Source: Bacillus sp. HF117_J1_D (GTDB lineage: Bacteria; Bacillota; Bacilli; Bacillales; Bacillaceae_C). Taken from it: a DNA stretch of 64,000 bases. The notes beneath the pieces are model-generated. The model was given only the letters and a program-made list of their open reading frames with translations. It did not search any database and had not been told where the DNA came from. The stretch lies in assembly GCA_009928435.1 (NCBI GenBank), contig JAABNQ010000008.1, positions 1 to 64,000 of the forward strand, written 5' to 3'. Below, piece after piece: positions 53,910 through 63,630 of this stretch; the first letter of the stretch is position 1; every line of letters starts with the position of its first letter. The position numbers were made by a program, and so were the translations under genes.

Positions 53910-54825
53910 GGACTGACACCTCCTGATGATTGGTTATCTCCAAAAACTTTTCCTCGAGTGACTTTTTGAGAGGACGGATTTCAAACACAAGCAGTTCATG
54001 TTCCAGCAACAGGCGCAATGTATCTGGAACCTCACTTGTCTCTAAAAAGACTTGAACGCCTTTATCATGCTTTACAGCTTGAATACCGTTTCTTGACAAT
54101 ACTTTTATTGCCTTATTTCGGTTATCAACATCACAAAAATAAGTCTTTTTGCCTGATTCCGTCTCGTCACTTAGAACATTTTGAACATTGATCAGCCTTC
54201 CTTTTTGAATAATGGCTATTCGATCACACATCATTTCCATTTCGGACAGCAAATGGCTGGATACGATAATGGCCAAATTCTTTTTTTCGGCCAATTTTCT
54301 TAAATAGTCCCTGATCTCCCTGATGCCAGCAGGATCAAGACCGTTGGTCGGCTCATCCAGAATGAGAATTTTCGGATCATGGAGTAGGCTTTGAGCAATT
54401 CCTAATCTTTGCCTCATCCCCAAAGAATAGGTTCTGACTTTATCGTGGATTCGCTCCGTCAAGCCGACGAGCTTAACAACTTCATCTATTTTTTCATTGT
54501 TGATGCCTTTGTTAGCACGTGCGGCTTGCTTAAGGTTTTGATAGCCGGACAAAAATTTATACATCTCAGGATTTTCAACGATGGCTCCTACATGGCTGAT
54601 GGCGTTCTCGTATTCTTTTCTGACGCTTCTACCGCAAATTTTAACTTCTCCAGACGTCATTCCGATCAGTCCAACAATCATTCTAATGGTTGTCGTTTTA
54701 CCTGCCCCATTCGGTCCTAAAAAACCGAACACCTCACCAGCGTTAACATTGAAGGTCAAGTCATCGATAATTTTTCTTCCCTTAATCGTTTTCGTCACAT
54801 TTTCCAGTTCAACAACAGCTGTCAT
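53902..54825 (-). CDS. ABC transporter ATP-binding protein (BcrA type)
   Basis: 307 aa. Walker A GPNGAGKTTTIR, signature YSLGMRQRLGIAQSL, Walker B ILILDEPTNGLDP, switch His in VSSHLLSEME, and a C-terminal extension of about 80 residues as in bacitracin-resistance BcrA-type ATPases. The start is either ATG 54825 or GTG 54831; AAAGGAAG precedes both. Confidence 0.87.
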   Translation of the reverse strand: MTAVVELENVTKTIKGRKIIDDLTFNVNAGEVFGFLGPNGAGKTTTIRMIVGLIGMTSGEVKICGRSVRKEYENAISHVGAIVENPEMYKFLSGYQNLKQAARANKGINNEKIDEVVKLVGLTERIHDKVRTYSLGMRQRLGIAQSLLHDPKILILDEPTNGLDPAGIREIRDYLRKLAEKKNLAIIVSSHLLSEMEMMCDRIAIIQKGRLINVQNVLSDETESGKKTYFCDVDNRNKAIKVLSRNGIQAVKHDKGVQVFLETSEVPDTLRLLLEHELLVFEIRPLKKSLEEKFLEITNHQEVSVHV

Positions 54826-54830
54826 CGCCA

Positions 54831-55550
54831 CTACACTTCCTTTCCCTTGTTTTCCATCGTTGATTTAAACCAGTCTAAAACAGATAATCCTTGTTCTTCC
54901 CGAAGAGCTTCCACATTTTTATGGCCGATGATATCCCCGTTATAAATGGCGACGACCTCATCCATGATCGGCTCAATCTCGTCAATTTCATGAGTAGCAA
55001 TAATGACTGTCTGCTTTTCAAAATTAATGTAAGTTAACAGGCTTTTCACAATTGAATCTCTCACCATCGGGTCCAAGCCGGAAAATGGTTCATCAAGCAA
55101 GACAACAGGAACATCTCTCGCCAATGTCAGAACAAGCTTCAATCTTCCCCTATTTCCTTTGGATAGCTGTTTGATTTTCTTGTCCGTTGAAAGCTCCATT
55201 TCCTGGAGCAGCTGAAAGGCCTTCTCCCTATCAAAATCTGGAAATTGAGAGCTGTAGAAATCAATCATTTTTCCTGTGGTGAAAGAATCGTAGAACATGT
55301 CTAGTTCAGTCAAGTAAGCAACTTTTTTACTGATTCTTCGCGTTACCTTTTCCTGTAAAACCGAAACGGTTCCGCTGTTCGGGTAGACCAAACCTGTAAT
55401 CAATTTCAAGGTGGTGGACTTTCCGCTCCCGTTCGGGCCGAGCAGACCGTAAATTTTTCCGGGTTCAAAATGAAATGTGACACTATTCAACGCTTTTTCC
55501 GCACCGTATTTTTTCGTTACGTCAGTCAATTCAATTGTCACTTTGGCCAC
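54831..55550 (-). CDS. ABC transporter ATP-binding protein (YtrB-like)
   Basis: 239 aa. Walker [13 protein letters not shown], a divergent signature [16 protein letters not shown] instead of LSGGQ (seen in YtrB-type ATPases), Walker [14 protein letters not shown] and HEIDEIE. It overlaps the GntR gene by 20 nt. Probably works with the permease at 55918. Confidence 0.87.
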   Translation of the reverse strand: MAKVTIELTDVTKKYGAEKALNSVTFHFEPGKIYGLLGPNGSGKSTTLKLITGLVYPNSGTVSVLQEKVTRRISKKVAYLTELDMFYDSFTTGKMIDFYSSQFPDFDREKAFQLLQEMELSTDKKIKQLSKGNRGRLKLVLTLARDVPVVLLDEPFSGLDPMVRDSIVKSLLTYINFEKQTVIIATHEIDEIEPIMDEVVAIYNGDIIGHKNVEALREEQGLSVLDWFKSTMENKGKEV

Positions 55551-55911
55551 CCTCTTCCAAATAATTTTTCAATCCGTTCAGCATCTGCTGCTTGGAAAAT
55601 CCCAGCTCCTCCATGCTTTTAACAAATTGCCCGATCACTTCTGTTTGCATAGATTCTTTCAGTTCGTCCACAATACTCCCTCGTTCTATGACAAATGTCC
55701 CCTGCCCGCGCTTTGTTTCCACAATTCCCATCCTTTCCATTTCGGCATATGCCCTTTGAATCGTATTTGGGTTAACACCCGACTGTACAGCCATTTCCCT
55801 TACGGAAGGCAATTTTTCTCCAGGTTTTATTTCACCGCGAATGATCCTTTGAGAAATTTGTTCAGTGATCTGTATATAAATGGGTTTGGATGCTTCAAAA
55901 TCCTTGGCCAT
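55531..55911 (-). CDS. GntR-family (YtrA subfamily) repressor
   Basis: 126 aa: N-terminal winged helix with [32 protein letters not shown] and [30 protein letters not shown], and the short helical YtrA-type dimerisation tail. It lies inside the ABC operon, 6 bp after the first permease gene, and should bind the palindromic operator at 56722, giving autoregulation. Confidence 0.9.
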   Translation of the reverse strand: MAKDFEASKPIYIQITEQISQRIIRGEIKPGEKLPSVREMAVQSGVNPNTIQRAYAEMERMGIVETKRGQGTFVIERGSIVDELKESMQTEVIGQFVKSMEELGFSKQQMLNGLKNYLEEGGQSDN

Positions 55912-55917
55912 GTTTTT

Positions 55918-56703
55918 TTACACCTCCACTTTTCTGTCAAGCAGCCAACTGGCGAGAAGAAAAAAGATGATGGACAAAATGATGTACAAACCGATCGTAA
56001 CGATTGGAATATTGGCATCGGTATACAGGATGTTCCAGCCATTTTCCATCTTGTAATCCATTTTTGGTGCTATATTTACACTTACACCAAATGAGAACAA
56101 CTCATTTTTGAACAACTTGGTTTTAGCTAAGAGAACTTCCAGCACATTGTAGGCAAACCAAACTAGAATGACCCCAAGCCAGCGGAAGTTTTTGATTGCC
56201 GGATACTTTCCAAGCGAATGATAAACGGTCCAAAGAAATATGACCCAGATTGAGAAATACATCGACGTTCCAAAGATCCCTAACTGCATCAGAAAACCCT
56301 GCTTGAAAGGTAAAAAGCTGCTGAAGCTGTCGATTAATCCGTTATCAAGCAAAACTTTCATTATAAAAAAGGCATACAGAGAAATGAAGGTTTGCGCTAT
56401 CAACTGAATGATGGCTGCCGAACTAATTTTTGAAAGCAACAATTTTATGCTGCTTTGCGGATTGTAAAGCCATAGTTGTGTTTTCCCTTCAATATTCAAA
56501 ACGGTAAGGAGCGATAGTGGCGCCAAAAACACATGGAAGCTGGCCATCGTCACAAGAAATGGAACTGTAATGCTTGGTTCAGATGTATACACAGAGAGCG
56601 CATAAACCCCGATCATTCCGATAAACATGAATGTGAGCCAGACAAAATACCAAAATTTCATTAGACTTAGATCTTTTTTCAGCAATCCGATAAATGCACG
56701 CAT
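55918..56703 (-). CDS. ABC transporter permease, first gene of the exporter operon
   Basis: 261 aa with about six membrane helices (MKFWYFVWLTFMFIGMIGVYAL start; C-terminal IVTIGLYIILSIIFFLLASWLL). GGAGG lies 8 nt before the ATG. Placing the permease before the GntR gene differs from B. subtilis ytrABCDEF, where the regulator is first. Confidence 0.82.
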   Translation of the reverse strand: MRAFIGLLKKDLSLMKFWYFVWLTFMFIGMIGVYALSVYTSEPSITVPFLVTMASFHVFLAPLSLLTVLNIEGKTQLWLYNPQSSIKLLLSKISSAAIIQLIAQTFISLYAFFIMKVLLDNGLIDSFSSFLPFKQGFLMQLGIFGTSMYFSIWVIFLWTVYHSLGKYPAIKNFRWLGVILVWFAYNVLEVLLAKTKLFKNELFSFGVSVNIAPKMDYKMENGWNILYTDANIPIVTIGLYIILSIIFFLLASWLLDRKVEV

Positions 56704-56721
56704 GATATTAACCTCCGTTAC

Positions 56722-56761
56722 TTTGTATTAGTGTATTAATTAGATAGTACACTAATACAAA
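56722..56761. promoter_or_regulatory. YtrA-type operator of the ABC exporter operon
   Basis: TTTGTATTAGTGTA and TACACTAATACAAA are perfect 14-bp arms separated by 12 bp. They contain AGTGTA...TACACT, the half-sites known for B. subtilis YtrA. The site ends 19 bp before the first gene, where it would block transcription. Confidence 0.88.
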
Positions 56762-56846
56762 CATACATGTCAAACCCTTTTTTGAAACAGGGCCTGTGTG
56801 GAGTGGGGATATTTGTAAGCTAATGAGTGAAATAAGAATCTTTTTC

Positions 56847-56862
56847 AGCGCCTAGCTGCGTT
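56847..56862 (+). repeat. Short fragment of intergenic repeat family 2
   Basis: TTCAGCGCCTAGCTGC shares the CAGCGCCTAGC core with 3134 and the window start. The surrounding 56762-57032 region otherwise holds only the terminator below. Confidence 0.35.
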
Positions 56863-56901
56863 TTGCGTCTCCTCACTTTCTAATCCAAGGCATTTTTTCA
56901 T

Positions 56902-56933
56902 AAAAAAAAGAACCTCCAAAAAATGAAAGTTCT
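56902..56933 (-). terminator. Terminator downstream of the hydrolase and small membrane protein genes
   Basis: Minus-strand AGAACTTTC pairs with GGAGGTTCT (two G-U and some A-U pairs) and is followed by eight T. It is about 100 bp past the stop at 57033. Confidence 0.65.
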
Positions 56934-57032
56934 TTTATCTCGATACATATGGACTTCCCTTCAACCAAAAACGCCACGGTTGAGAGGCTCTAATGGATCA
57001 TTCATAACAACCACACCTGTTTCTTCAAATAT

Positions 57033-57308
57033 TTAATCCAATTCGAACAGTTCAATGTCGTTAACCTTTTTTATTTTATTTTTTTCCGCATCATATTCGT
57101 ATATTTCCATATAATCCCCATCTGAAATAATTCCAAAACGTCCATCACCTAATTGGATCACGTTTTGTTGTGAGGTACTTTCGAAATCATAATCGGGGTA
57201 ATCCACACTGACTTCAGAGTTGCCACCGCTTATCAAGGTAACAATCACCAAAAAAATCAGTGTAATTCGGATTCTCCTCAATTCCCTTGCCTGTTCTTCC
57301 AACCGCAT
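57033..57308 (-). CDS. Hypothetical single-helix membrane protein, 91 aa
   Basis: Charged N-terminus, one membrane helix (IRITLIFLVIVTLISGG, about 13-30), then an acidic extracytoplasmic domain (VDYPDYDFES...DGDYMEIYEYDAEKNKIKKV). It starts 12 bp after the hydrolase stop and is probably cotranscribed. No family recognised. Confidence 0.7.
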   Translation of the reverse strand: MRLEEQARELRRIRITLIFLVIVTLISGGNSEVSVDYPDYDFESTSQQNVIQLGDGRFGIISDGDYMEIYEYDAEKNKIKKVNDIELFELD

Positions 57309-57320
57309 TCACTCATTTCT

Positions 57321-58289
57321 TCATTCATTTATTCCTGCCAGCGCTTCTTCAAAAAATCCTTTAACCTTTTCAACATATTCCTCTGAATTCTGCTCAAAGG
57401 ATTTAACATGGCCATCCCCTTCTGTCAACCATAAATTAAAATGCTCCGGGTCCTTCTTCGCCATCATTTCGCTTTCGGTATAAGGAATCGACCCATCTCC
57501 TTTATTATGGATAAAAAGAATAGGCCTTGGAGACATTTTATCCAGTACGTTGATCGGGCTTGCCTCTTTCAAATCAATATCAGCCATCATTGGTATGATG
57601 GTCAATATTAAAGGCGTGAATGGAAAATTCGGCAAATCCGTCCATACCGGCATGTTGACCTCTAAATAATCATGGAGGTCACTAAAAGGACTGTCAGCAA
57701 CAACGGCAATGACAGCATCCGAATCAGCTGCGGCCAAAATGGAAGTGGAGGCCCCCATTGATATTCCTAATAATCCGACAGGTTCTTTATAATTTGCAGT
57801 CGTCCAGTCAATAGCTCCAATTAAATCAAGTTTTTCTTTTACTCCGACCGTTGTCATCTCACCTTCAGAATCCCCGGCATAACGAAAATCGAACATGATG
57901 ACGCGATAGCCGTCAGCAAGTAAATTGCTCGCCAGCGGCAGAAACGGAATATTCTCTTCATAGCGATTTCCTTTGTACCCATGGGCGAAAATCACGTTCA
58001 TTTTCGCCGGAACAGAAGGCTCAAGCACCCAGCCGGAAAGTTTTGTCTCTTCATCTTTGCTCATGAACTCAATATCTTTATATGCCATTTCATAATCGCT
58101 TGGCAGAACCTCAATCTCTTTTTTCACAGGTTTTGTCAAATTAGTCCCAACATATACGGAAATGCCGATACAAGCGGCAAAACCCAATAAAATAATGATG
58201 ATTCCAGCAGTCCATACGATTTTCCTGCTGATCCGTGTACCCGGCCTCTTCCGGGTGGCAGGTGAGCTCTTCATTGGTTCCAGCATCAT
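57321..58289 (-). CDS. Membrane-anchored alpha/beta hydrolase
   Basis: 322 aa. A basic N-terminus and a membrane helix (about 24-46) tether an alpha/beta-hydrolase domain: oxyanion region FAHGYKGNRYEE, nucleophile elbow GISMGAS, acid region DGSIPYTES and C-terminal catalytic His in EGDGHVKSF. GGAGGAG precedes the ATG pair at 58289/58286. Similar proteins in Bacillus are uncharacterised peptidase S9- or esterase-like enzymes. Confidence 0.85.
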   Translation of the reverse strand: MMLEPMKSSPATRKRPGTRISRKIVWTAGIIIILLGFAACIGISVYVGTNLTKPVKKEIEVLPSDYEMAYKDIEFMSKDEETKLSGWVLEPSVPAKMNVIFAHGYKGNRYEENIPFLPLASNLLADGYRVIMFDFRYAGDSEGEMTTVGVKEKLDLIGAIDWTTANYKEPVGLLGISMGASTSILAAADSDAVIAVVADSPFSDLHDYLEVNMPVWTDLPNFPFTPLILTIIPMMADIDLKEASPINVLDKMSPRPILFIHNKGDGSIPYTESEMMAKKDPEHFNLWLTEGDGHVKSFEQNSEEYVEKVKGFFEEALAGINE

Positions 58290-58402
58290 CGGACTCCTCC
58301 TCAATTTTACGTCTAACATATACTATTTCGAGAAAAATAGTTGAATTCCTCTTTCTCCTTGTCACATTCTTGTCAAAAGAAGCAAATACCCTTTAAAAAA
58401 CC

Positions 58403-58431
58403 TTGACTTTTAACGCCACAATGTCTACTAT
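58403..58431 (+). promoter_or_regulatory. SigA promoter of hom-thrC-thrB
   Basis: TTGACT and TACTAT separated by 17 nt, 49 bp upstream of the hom ATG. No riboswitch or attenuator fits in the short leader. Confidence 0.65.
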
Positions 58432-58480
58432 ATAAAAACAAATGTACTTTATAGATAGACAGAAAGGTGAGGAAATTGTA

Positions 58481-59785
58481 ATGAAGAAAGACTATGTATC
58501 TATCGGATTATTAGGTTTAGGAACTGTTGGTTCCGGTGTCGTTCAGTTGGTTGAAAATCACCAGGACGAGCTGGTTCACCAACTCGGCTGCGGTGTCAAA
58601 GTAAAAAGCATCCTTGTGCGAAACACAGAAAAAGAAAGAGACATTCACATTGGCCAGACCTTCCTCACCTCCAACCCAGATGATGTGCTCCAGGACCCAG
58701 AAATCGATCTTGTCGTTGAAGTGATGGGCGGAATTGAAGAAGCCAAAGAACATATCACAAAGGCGATCAAGGCTAAAAAAAATGTCGTTACTGCGAATAA
58801 AGATCTGATTGCACTCCATGGACCCGAATTGCAAAAAACAGCCGTAGAAAACGGCGTTGACCTGTTTTACGAAGCGAGCGTCGGCGGCGGTATCCCTATT
58901 TTGCGCGGATTAACCGAAGGTTTGGTATCAGACCGACTGAAAAAAGTGATGGGTATCGTCAACGGTACTACAAATTATATTTTAACGAAAATGGAAGAGG
59001 AAGGTCAGTCCTATGAGACTGCATTAAAAAAGGCTCAGGAGCTTGGATTTGCTGAAGCTGATCCGACTGCGGATGTCGAAGGACTTGATGCAGCCAGAAA
59101 AATGGCGATCCTTGCAAGACTTGCTTTTTCGACAAGTGTAGCGCTTGATGACGTCGAAGTAGAAGGTATAAGCAAGCTATCCCTTGACGACCTGCATTAC
59201 GGACAAAAGCTCGGCTATACTATGAAACTGATCGGTTTTGCCCAAGTGGATGATCAAAAAGTGGAAGTAACTGTTCAGCCGACATTCCTATCCAAGAGTC
59301 ATCCGCTCTCTTCTGTCAAGAACGAATATAATGCCATCTATGTACAAGGTGAAGCAGTTGGCGAAACAATGTTCTATGGACCAGGTGCAGGAAGCCTGCC
59401 AACAGCAACCGCAGTGATGGCTGACGTTGTAGCCGTCATTAAAAACCTGCTTCTAGGCGTTAATGGAAAAAGCGCTGTAGCCCCAAGATATGAAAGTGTG
59501 TTAAAATCGCCTAAGGAGCGTTTTGGACAATTCTATTTCAGGCTTCATTTGGCAGACGAAGTTGGTGCATTTTCACAAATCACCACTTTGTTTAACGAGT
59601 TGGGGATCAGTTTTGAAAAAATCCTGCAAACTCCACTCAACAAAGGGGAGTTGGCTGAAATCATCATTGTTACACACACAGTTTCCTTGGAGAACTTCCA
59701 AGAAGCCTTAATGAAGCTTAGAGATTTGTCAGTTGTTAAAGACGTAATCAGTTATTATCGTGTAGAGGGGAATGGAGAAAAATGA
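58481..59785 (+). CDS. hom: Homoserine dehydrogenase
   Basis: NAD(P)-dependent reduction of aspartate semialdehyde to homoserine. 434 aa: Rossmann [13 protein letters not shown], catalytic domain with [36 protein letters not shown], and a C-terminal ACT domain (about 350-425) for feedback by threonine. ATG 58481 follows AAAGGTGAGG; the earlier in-frame ATG at 58442 has no ribosome binding site. Confidence 0.95.
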   Translation: MKKDYVSIGLLGLGTVGSGVVQLVENHQDELVHQLGCGVKVKSILVRNTEKERDIHIGQTFLTSNPDDVLQDPEIDLVVEVMGGIEEAKEHITKAIKAKKNVVTANKDLIALHGPELQKTAVENGVDLFYEASVGGGIPILRGLTEGLVSDRLKKVMGIVNGTTNYILTKMEEEGQSYETALKKAQELGFAEADPTADVEGLDAARKMAILARLAFSTSVALDDVEVEGISKLSLDDLHYGQKLGYTMKLIGFAQVDDQKVEVTVQPTFLSKSHPLSSVKNEYNAIYVQGEAVGETMFYGPGAGSLPTATAVMADVVAVIKNLLLGVNGKSAVAPRYESVLKSPKERFGQFYFRLHLADEVGAFSQITTLFNELGISFEKILQTPLNKGELAEIIIVTHTVSLENFQEALMKLRDLSVVKDVISYYRVEGNGEK

Positions 59786-60843
59786 ACTGGCCGGGCCTGA
59801 TCTCGCATTATCAATCTTATTTGCCTGTGACAGAAAAAACACCTAGATTAACACTTCAGGAAGGTAATACTCCTTTAGTACATCTGGCCCATTTATCTGA
59901 GGAATTGGGAATTGAGCTGTACGCAAAAGTTGAAGGAGCCAACCCTACTGGATCATTTAAAGATCGTGGAATGGTGATGGCTGTTGCAAAAGCTGTTGAG
60001 GATGGAAGCAAATCAATCATTTGTGCCTCAACTGGAAATACATCTGCTGCCGCTGCGGCTTATGCAGCCAAGGCTGGAATCAGAGCCATTATCGTTATTC
60101 CAAACGGAAAAGTTGCTCTTGGTAAATTGGCACAGGCTATGATGTATGGAGCGGAAATCGTTGAAATAGAAGGCAACTTCGATGAAGCTTTGACAATGGT
60201 ACGCAAAGTCAGTGAAACAGCACCTGTTACACTCGTTAACTCTGTCAATCCTTACAGGATTGAAGGACAGAAAACTGCTGCATTCGAAATTTGCGACCAG
60301 CTTGGCGCTGCACCAGATATTTTGGCGATCCCTGTGGGGAATGCCGGAAACATCAGCGCTTATTGGAAAGGTTTCAAGGAGTATAACGAAGAGAATCAAA
60401 CTGGCCTTCCTAAAATGTTCGGTTTTGAAGCAGAAGGAGCCGCGGCAATTGTAAAAGGTGAACCGATCGCTCAGCCTGAAACAGTGGCAACTGCTATCCG
60501 AATCGGAAATCCTGCCAGCTGGAATCTTGCGGTTGCAGCAAGAGATGAATCCGAAGGAAAAATCGAGTCCGTGACTGATGAAGAAATTTTAGAGGCTTTT
60601 CAGCTGATTGCTCGCAGAGAAGGCGTGTTCGCCGAACCAGGATCATGCGCTTCAATTGCCGGAGTATTACAGCAGGTGAAAAACGGCAGTATCAAAAAAG
60701 GAAGCAAGGTCGTTGCAGTACTTACAGGCAATGGATTGAAAGATCCGCAAACTGCCATTTCTCAAATCGAGTACAATCCTGTTGTTCTTCCAAATGATGA
60801 AAATGTCATTATAGACTATATTAAAGGCGTGGTTAATGAATGA
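59782..60843 (+). CDS. thrC: Threonine synthase
   Basis: PLP enzyme converting phosphohomoserine to threonine, 353 aa. The PLP lysine lies in [13 protein letters not shown], with [17 protein letters not shown] and the phosphate-binding [14 protein letters not shown]. Overlaps hom by 4 bp (ATGA). Confidence 0.95.
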   Translation: MNWPGLISHYQSYLPVTEKTPRLTLQEGNTPLVHLAHLSEELGIELYAKVEGANPTGSFKDRGMVMAVAKAVEDGSKSIICASTGNTSAAAAAYAAKAGIRAIIVIPNGKVALGKLAQAMMYGAEIVEIEGNFDEALTMVRKVSETAPVTLVNSVNPYRIEGQKTAAFEICDQLGAAPDILAIPVGNAGNISAYWKGFKEYNEENQTGLPKMFGFEAEGAAAIVKGEPIAQPETVATAIRIGNPASWNLAVAARDESEGKIESVTDEEILEAFQLIARREGVFAEPGSCASIAGVLQQVKNGSIKKGSKVVAVLTGNGLKDPQTAISQIEYNPVVLPNDENVIIDYIKGVVNE

Positions 60844-61751
60844 ACGGCTTCACTATCACTGTTCCGGCAAGCACCGCGAATATCGGCCCAGGGTTCGATT
60901 CTGTTGGATTGTCTCTGAACCGTTATTTGACATTGCACGTGCAAAGCAGTGATGAATGGGTATTTGAGCATCGCTCAAAGCATCTCCCTTCAGCAGGAGC
61001 AGCACAAGATCACTTTATTTGCCAAATAGCAAAAAGGATGGCTGCGGAATGTGAGACCGTCCTTCCTCCTTGTAATGTGGTCGTTGAAAGTGAAATCCCA
61101 TTAGCTCGCGGCATGGGAAGCAGCGCTTCCGCAGTTGTTGCTGGTATTGAACTGGCCAACCAGCTTTGCCGGCTGGAACTAGATCAAGAGCAAAAATTAG
61201 AATGGGCCACAAAATTTGAAGGCCATCCGGATAATGTCGCTCCCGCTTTGCTCGGTGGTTTAATTGTCACTGCAGAAACAAAGCAGACAGACAAAGTGGA
61301 ATATATTCAAACGGACGAACTCGACTTAGATCTTGTCTTGTATATTCCAAACTTCGAATTGAAGACAGAAACTGCCCGCAAAGTCCTGCCGGAAACATTC
61401 AATCGCGCAGAAGCAACTGCTGCAAGCGGTATCGGAAATGTCATGATTGCCGGATTACTCTCAGGCAACTACGAACTGGCAGGTCGAATGATGGAAGCTG
61501 ATCTCTTTCACGAGCCCTATCGCGCTTCTTTAATTCCAAACTATAATAAAATTCGTCAAGCTGCTAACGAAATGGGAGCATACGGCACAGTGATAAGCGG
61601 TGCAGGACCAACAATGATATCCTTTGCTCCAAAAGGAACAGGGGAATCAATCGTAAAGGGAATGCAGGCAATACTGCCGGATTATTCCGTTGAATTGATG
61701 GAGGCAGATCGAAACGGTCTTCGTGTTGAGGAACTGCAGATTCAGAAATAA
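60840..61751 (+). CDS. thrB: Homoserine kinase
   Basis: GHMP kinase of 303 aa phosphorylating homoserine: [18 protein letters not shown]-binding [16 protein letters not shown], and C-terminal [21 protein letters not shown] overlap with thrC. Gene order hom-thrC-thrB is that of B. subtilis. Confidence 0.95.
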   Translation: MNGFTITVPASTANIGPGFDSVGLSLNRYLTLHVQSSDEWVFEHRSKHLPSAGAAQDHFICQIAKRMAAECETVLPPCNVVVESEIPLARGMGSSASAVVAGIELANQLCRLELDQEQKLEWATKFEGHPDNVAPALLGGLIVTAETKQTDKVEYIQTDELDLDLVLYIPNFELKTETARKVLPETFNRAEATAASGIGNVMIAGLLSGNYELAGRMMEADLFHEPYRASLIPNYNKIRQAANEMGAYGTVISGAGPTMISFAPKGTGESIVKGMQAILPDYSVELMEADRNGLRVEELQIQK

Positions 61752-61756
61752 AAGCT

Positions 61757-61792
61757 ACGGTCCAGGTGATGAATATCACTTGGACCGTTTTT
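61757..61792 (+). terminator. Terminator of the threonine operon
   Basis: ACGGTCCAGGTGAT pairs with ATCACTTGGACCGT (one G-U pair) around GAAT and is followed by a T-run, 5 bp after thrB. Confidence 0.9.
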
Positions 61793-61827
61793 CATGTAGA
61801 TAATCTTGTTGGATTAATTTATACTTT

Positions 61828-62814
61828 TTAATTAATTGGAATAGGTGATTCAGTCAACTGATTATCTTCAAAATCATAAGCTACTAAGTAGTAGTCAAGC
61901 TCTTTCAATTCTAGCCCGTTAAACCTTGTAAACGATATGTCCCCTGATTCGTTACTAGTAAATGCAGATGAAAAGATCTCCAACTTCCCCTCCTCAGATT
62001 GGATGTTAAAATAAATATCTTCTCTCGTACTTTGTGTTAAATCATAATAAACAGTCGTTGATATAGGCGTTGACACCACTTTTTGCAGAGTAACTGTATC
62101 ACCATTTTTTAAAGTGACCACTTCATTTTTTTCGAATATTTTTTTCTTTTCCATTAGCTGTCCCTGTGATGCTTCTATGTTAAAACTCCAGGGTTGTTTA
62201 ATCGCTTCATTATGTGAGTTTGAATCCAGAGTATCATAGCTAACTTCTATTTGAACTTTTTCCGTATCCACTTCCCGATTTAAAGTGACTTCGTTATATA
62301 TTGTAAACATTGCGCTGTTTAATTCAATAGACTGCGCACCTACCTCCTCCGAATAATCTACACCATTAATTTTTATCTTTGGTGTAATATATGATTGATA
62401 GTTAAAGTCCACATGCTCTGCCGGTTCAAATGTGGCACTGAGAAATAATTGTCGGTCATCCATCATAATTTCATTTAAAGTTAATTTGCCAAGTGCGTTT
62501 TCAGCCGTTTCTCCTATTGAAGTTTTATAAGAAGAGTAGTCGAAGTCTTCATTTGAATCTATATATTTTTCAATAGTTTGACCCACAAAGGGGATGCTTG
62601 CAATAGTCCCTCTATTCATTGTCAGAGTTAAACCTACAATGCAAACTACAATAACCGCTCCGCCTACTTTTAACCATTTTTTCTCATGACTTCTATGAGA
62701 ACTTTTCCTCTTAAACTCTCTTAAAATCCTTTTCTGTTCGTGTTTTGACAGTGGAATTTCTTCAAATTCTCTTAAATCCAGTTTTACATCGTTGATCTCA
62801 TTAAAAAAGGACAT
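61828..62814 (-). CDS. Anti-sigma factor-like membrane protein (DUF4179 type)
   Basis: 328 aa: a cytoplasmic N-terminal segment (about 1-50, KHEQKRILREFKRKSS), one membrane helix (WLKVGGAVIVVCIVGLTLTM), and a large extracytoplasmic beta-rich domain resembling DUF4179/DUF5643. ATG 62814 is 7 nt after GAGGTG and follows the sigma gene stop by 4 bp, so it is the expected partner that holds the sigma factor at the membrane. Confidence 0.82.
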   Translation of the reverse strand: MSFFNEINDVKLDLREFEEIPLSKHEQKRILREFKRKSSHRSHEKKWLKVGGAVIVVCIVGLTLTMNRGTIASIPFVGQTIEKYIDSNEDFDYSSYKTSIGETAENALGKLTLNEIMMDDRQLFLSATFEPAEHVDFNYQSYITPKIKINGVDYSEEVGAQSIELNSAMFTIYNEVTLNREVDTEKVQIEVSYDTLDSNSHNEAIKQPWSFNIEASQGQLMEKKKIFEKNEVVTLKNGDTVTLQKVVSTPISTTVYYDLTQSTREDIYFNIQSEEGKLEIFSSAFTSNESGDISFTRFNGLELKELDYYLVAYDFEDNQLTESPIPIN

Positions 62815-62818
62815 GCGA

Positions 62819-63349
62819 TTACACCTCATCTCGTAATATTATTTTCTTCAGCTTCTTTCTTCCTCTCGACAGCTTATTATGCACCCAAGATGACCTTGCT
62901 TTAAATTGATCCGCAATTTCTCGAGAGGGCACCCCCTCCAAATAATACTTTTTAAAAATACTCTGCTCTACATCAGTAAGTTCACTTAGAATGCTCTCTA
63001 GCTCAAACATAGAAGTCTCTATAACGGGATGATCAGGAAATCCTTTATTTAACTCCTTCAAGTTTTGTTTTTCTCTTTCTGATTTTCGCAGATAGTCGAT
63101 TGCCCTGTATTTGGCAATAGCTGCGATCCACTGCTTAAATTCATTTTTTTCCGGATCAAATGAATGAATATGAAACCATATTGAAACCAAAACATCTCCT
63201 AGACATTCCTCAATATCCTGTTGATCTCTCCAGAGGTATTTTCGAATAATTGCATTGAGTAAACCACCATACTGTTGAAGTATATATGAAATACTTTCTT
63301 CATTTTTTAATTTCAACTGTTGAACAAGGTTTTCTTCTGTTATACGCAC
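62819..63349 (-). CDS. ECF-type RNA polymerase sigma factor
   Basis: 176 aa: region 2 (CLGDVLVSIWFHIHSFDPEKNEFKQWIAAIAKYRAIDYLRK) and region 4 (LTDVEQSIFKKYYLEGVPSREIADQFKARSSWVHNKLSRGRKKL). GTG start at 63349 with GGGGGG 7 nt upstream. Cotranscribed with the anti-sigma gene. No autoregulated ECF promoter motif was identified in the 280-bp upstream region. Confidence 0.88.
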   Translation of the reverse strand: MRITEENLVQQLKLKNEESISYILQQYGGLLNAIIRKYLWRDQQDIEECLGDVLVSIWFHIHSFDPEKNEFKQWIAAIAKYRAIDYLRKSEREKQNLKELNKGFPDHPVIETSMFELESILSELTDVEQSIFKKYYLEGVPSREIADQFKARSSWVHNKLSRGRKKLKKIILRDEV

Positions 63350-63583
63350 TGTTATCCCCCCTTCACTTATTTTTTCTATCTATATATTAAATACGTTTGT
63401 TATGATTAAATCCTATCAACGAAAAATCTTATTTACCAGATTATAACCAGGACCTAATCGCTTTTGATTATATGAGGGCACCAATGAGTAATCACGAACT
63501 GAGGGATTATTGAGTGAAGTTGGTGATTGTAGCGCGAATGTTGAAAATACGGGGTGAAAACAGGGTTTTCGGGCGATTTTCAA

Positions 63584-63630
63584 TAAAAAAAGGAACGTCC
63601 ATGCTCTTTCACCTGGACGTTCCTTTTTTT
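63584..63630 (-). terminator. Terminator of the YtkA-like gene
   Basis: AGGAACGTCCA and TGGACGTTCCT form a perfect 11-bp stem with U-runs on both strands. It abuts the stop codon of the minus-strand gene. Confidence 0.85.

Noticed and set aside
55477-56094. 205-codon plus-strand frame opposite the GntR and permease genes
   Set aside because: It lies entirely antisense to well-supported overlapping genes, with Phe/His-rich composition typical of an antisense frame.
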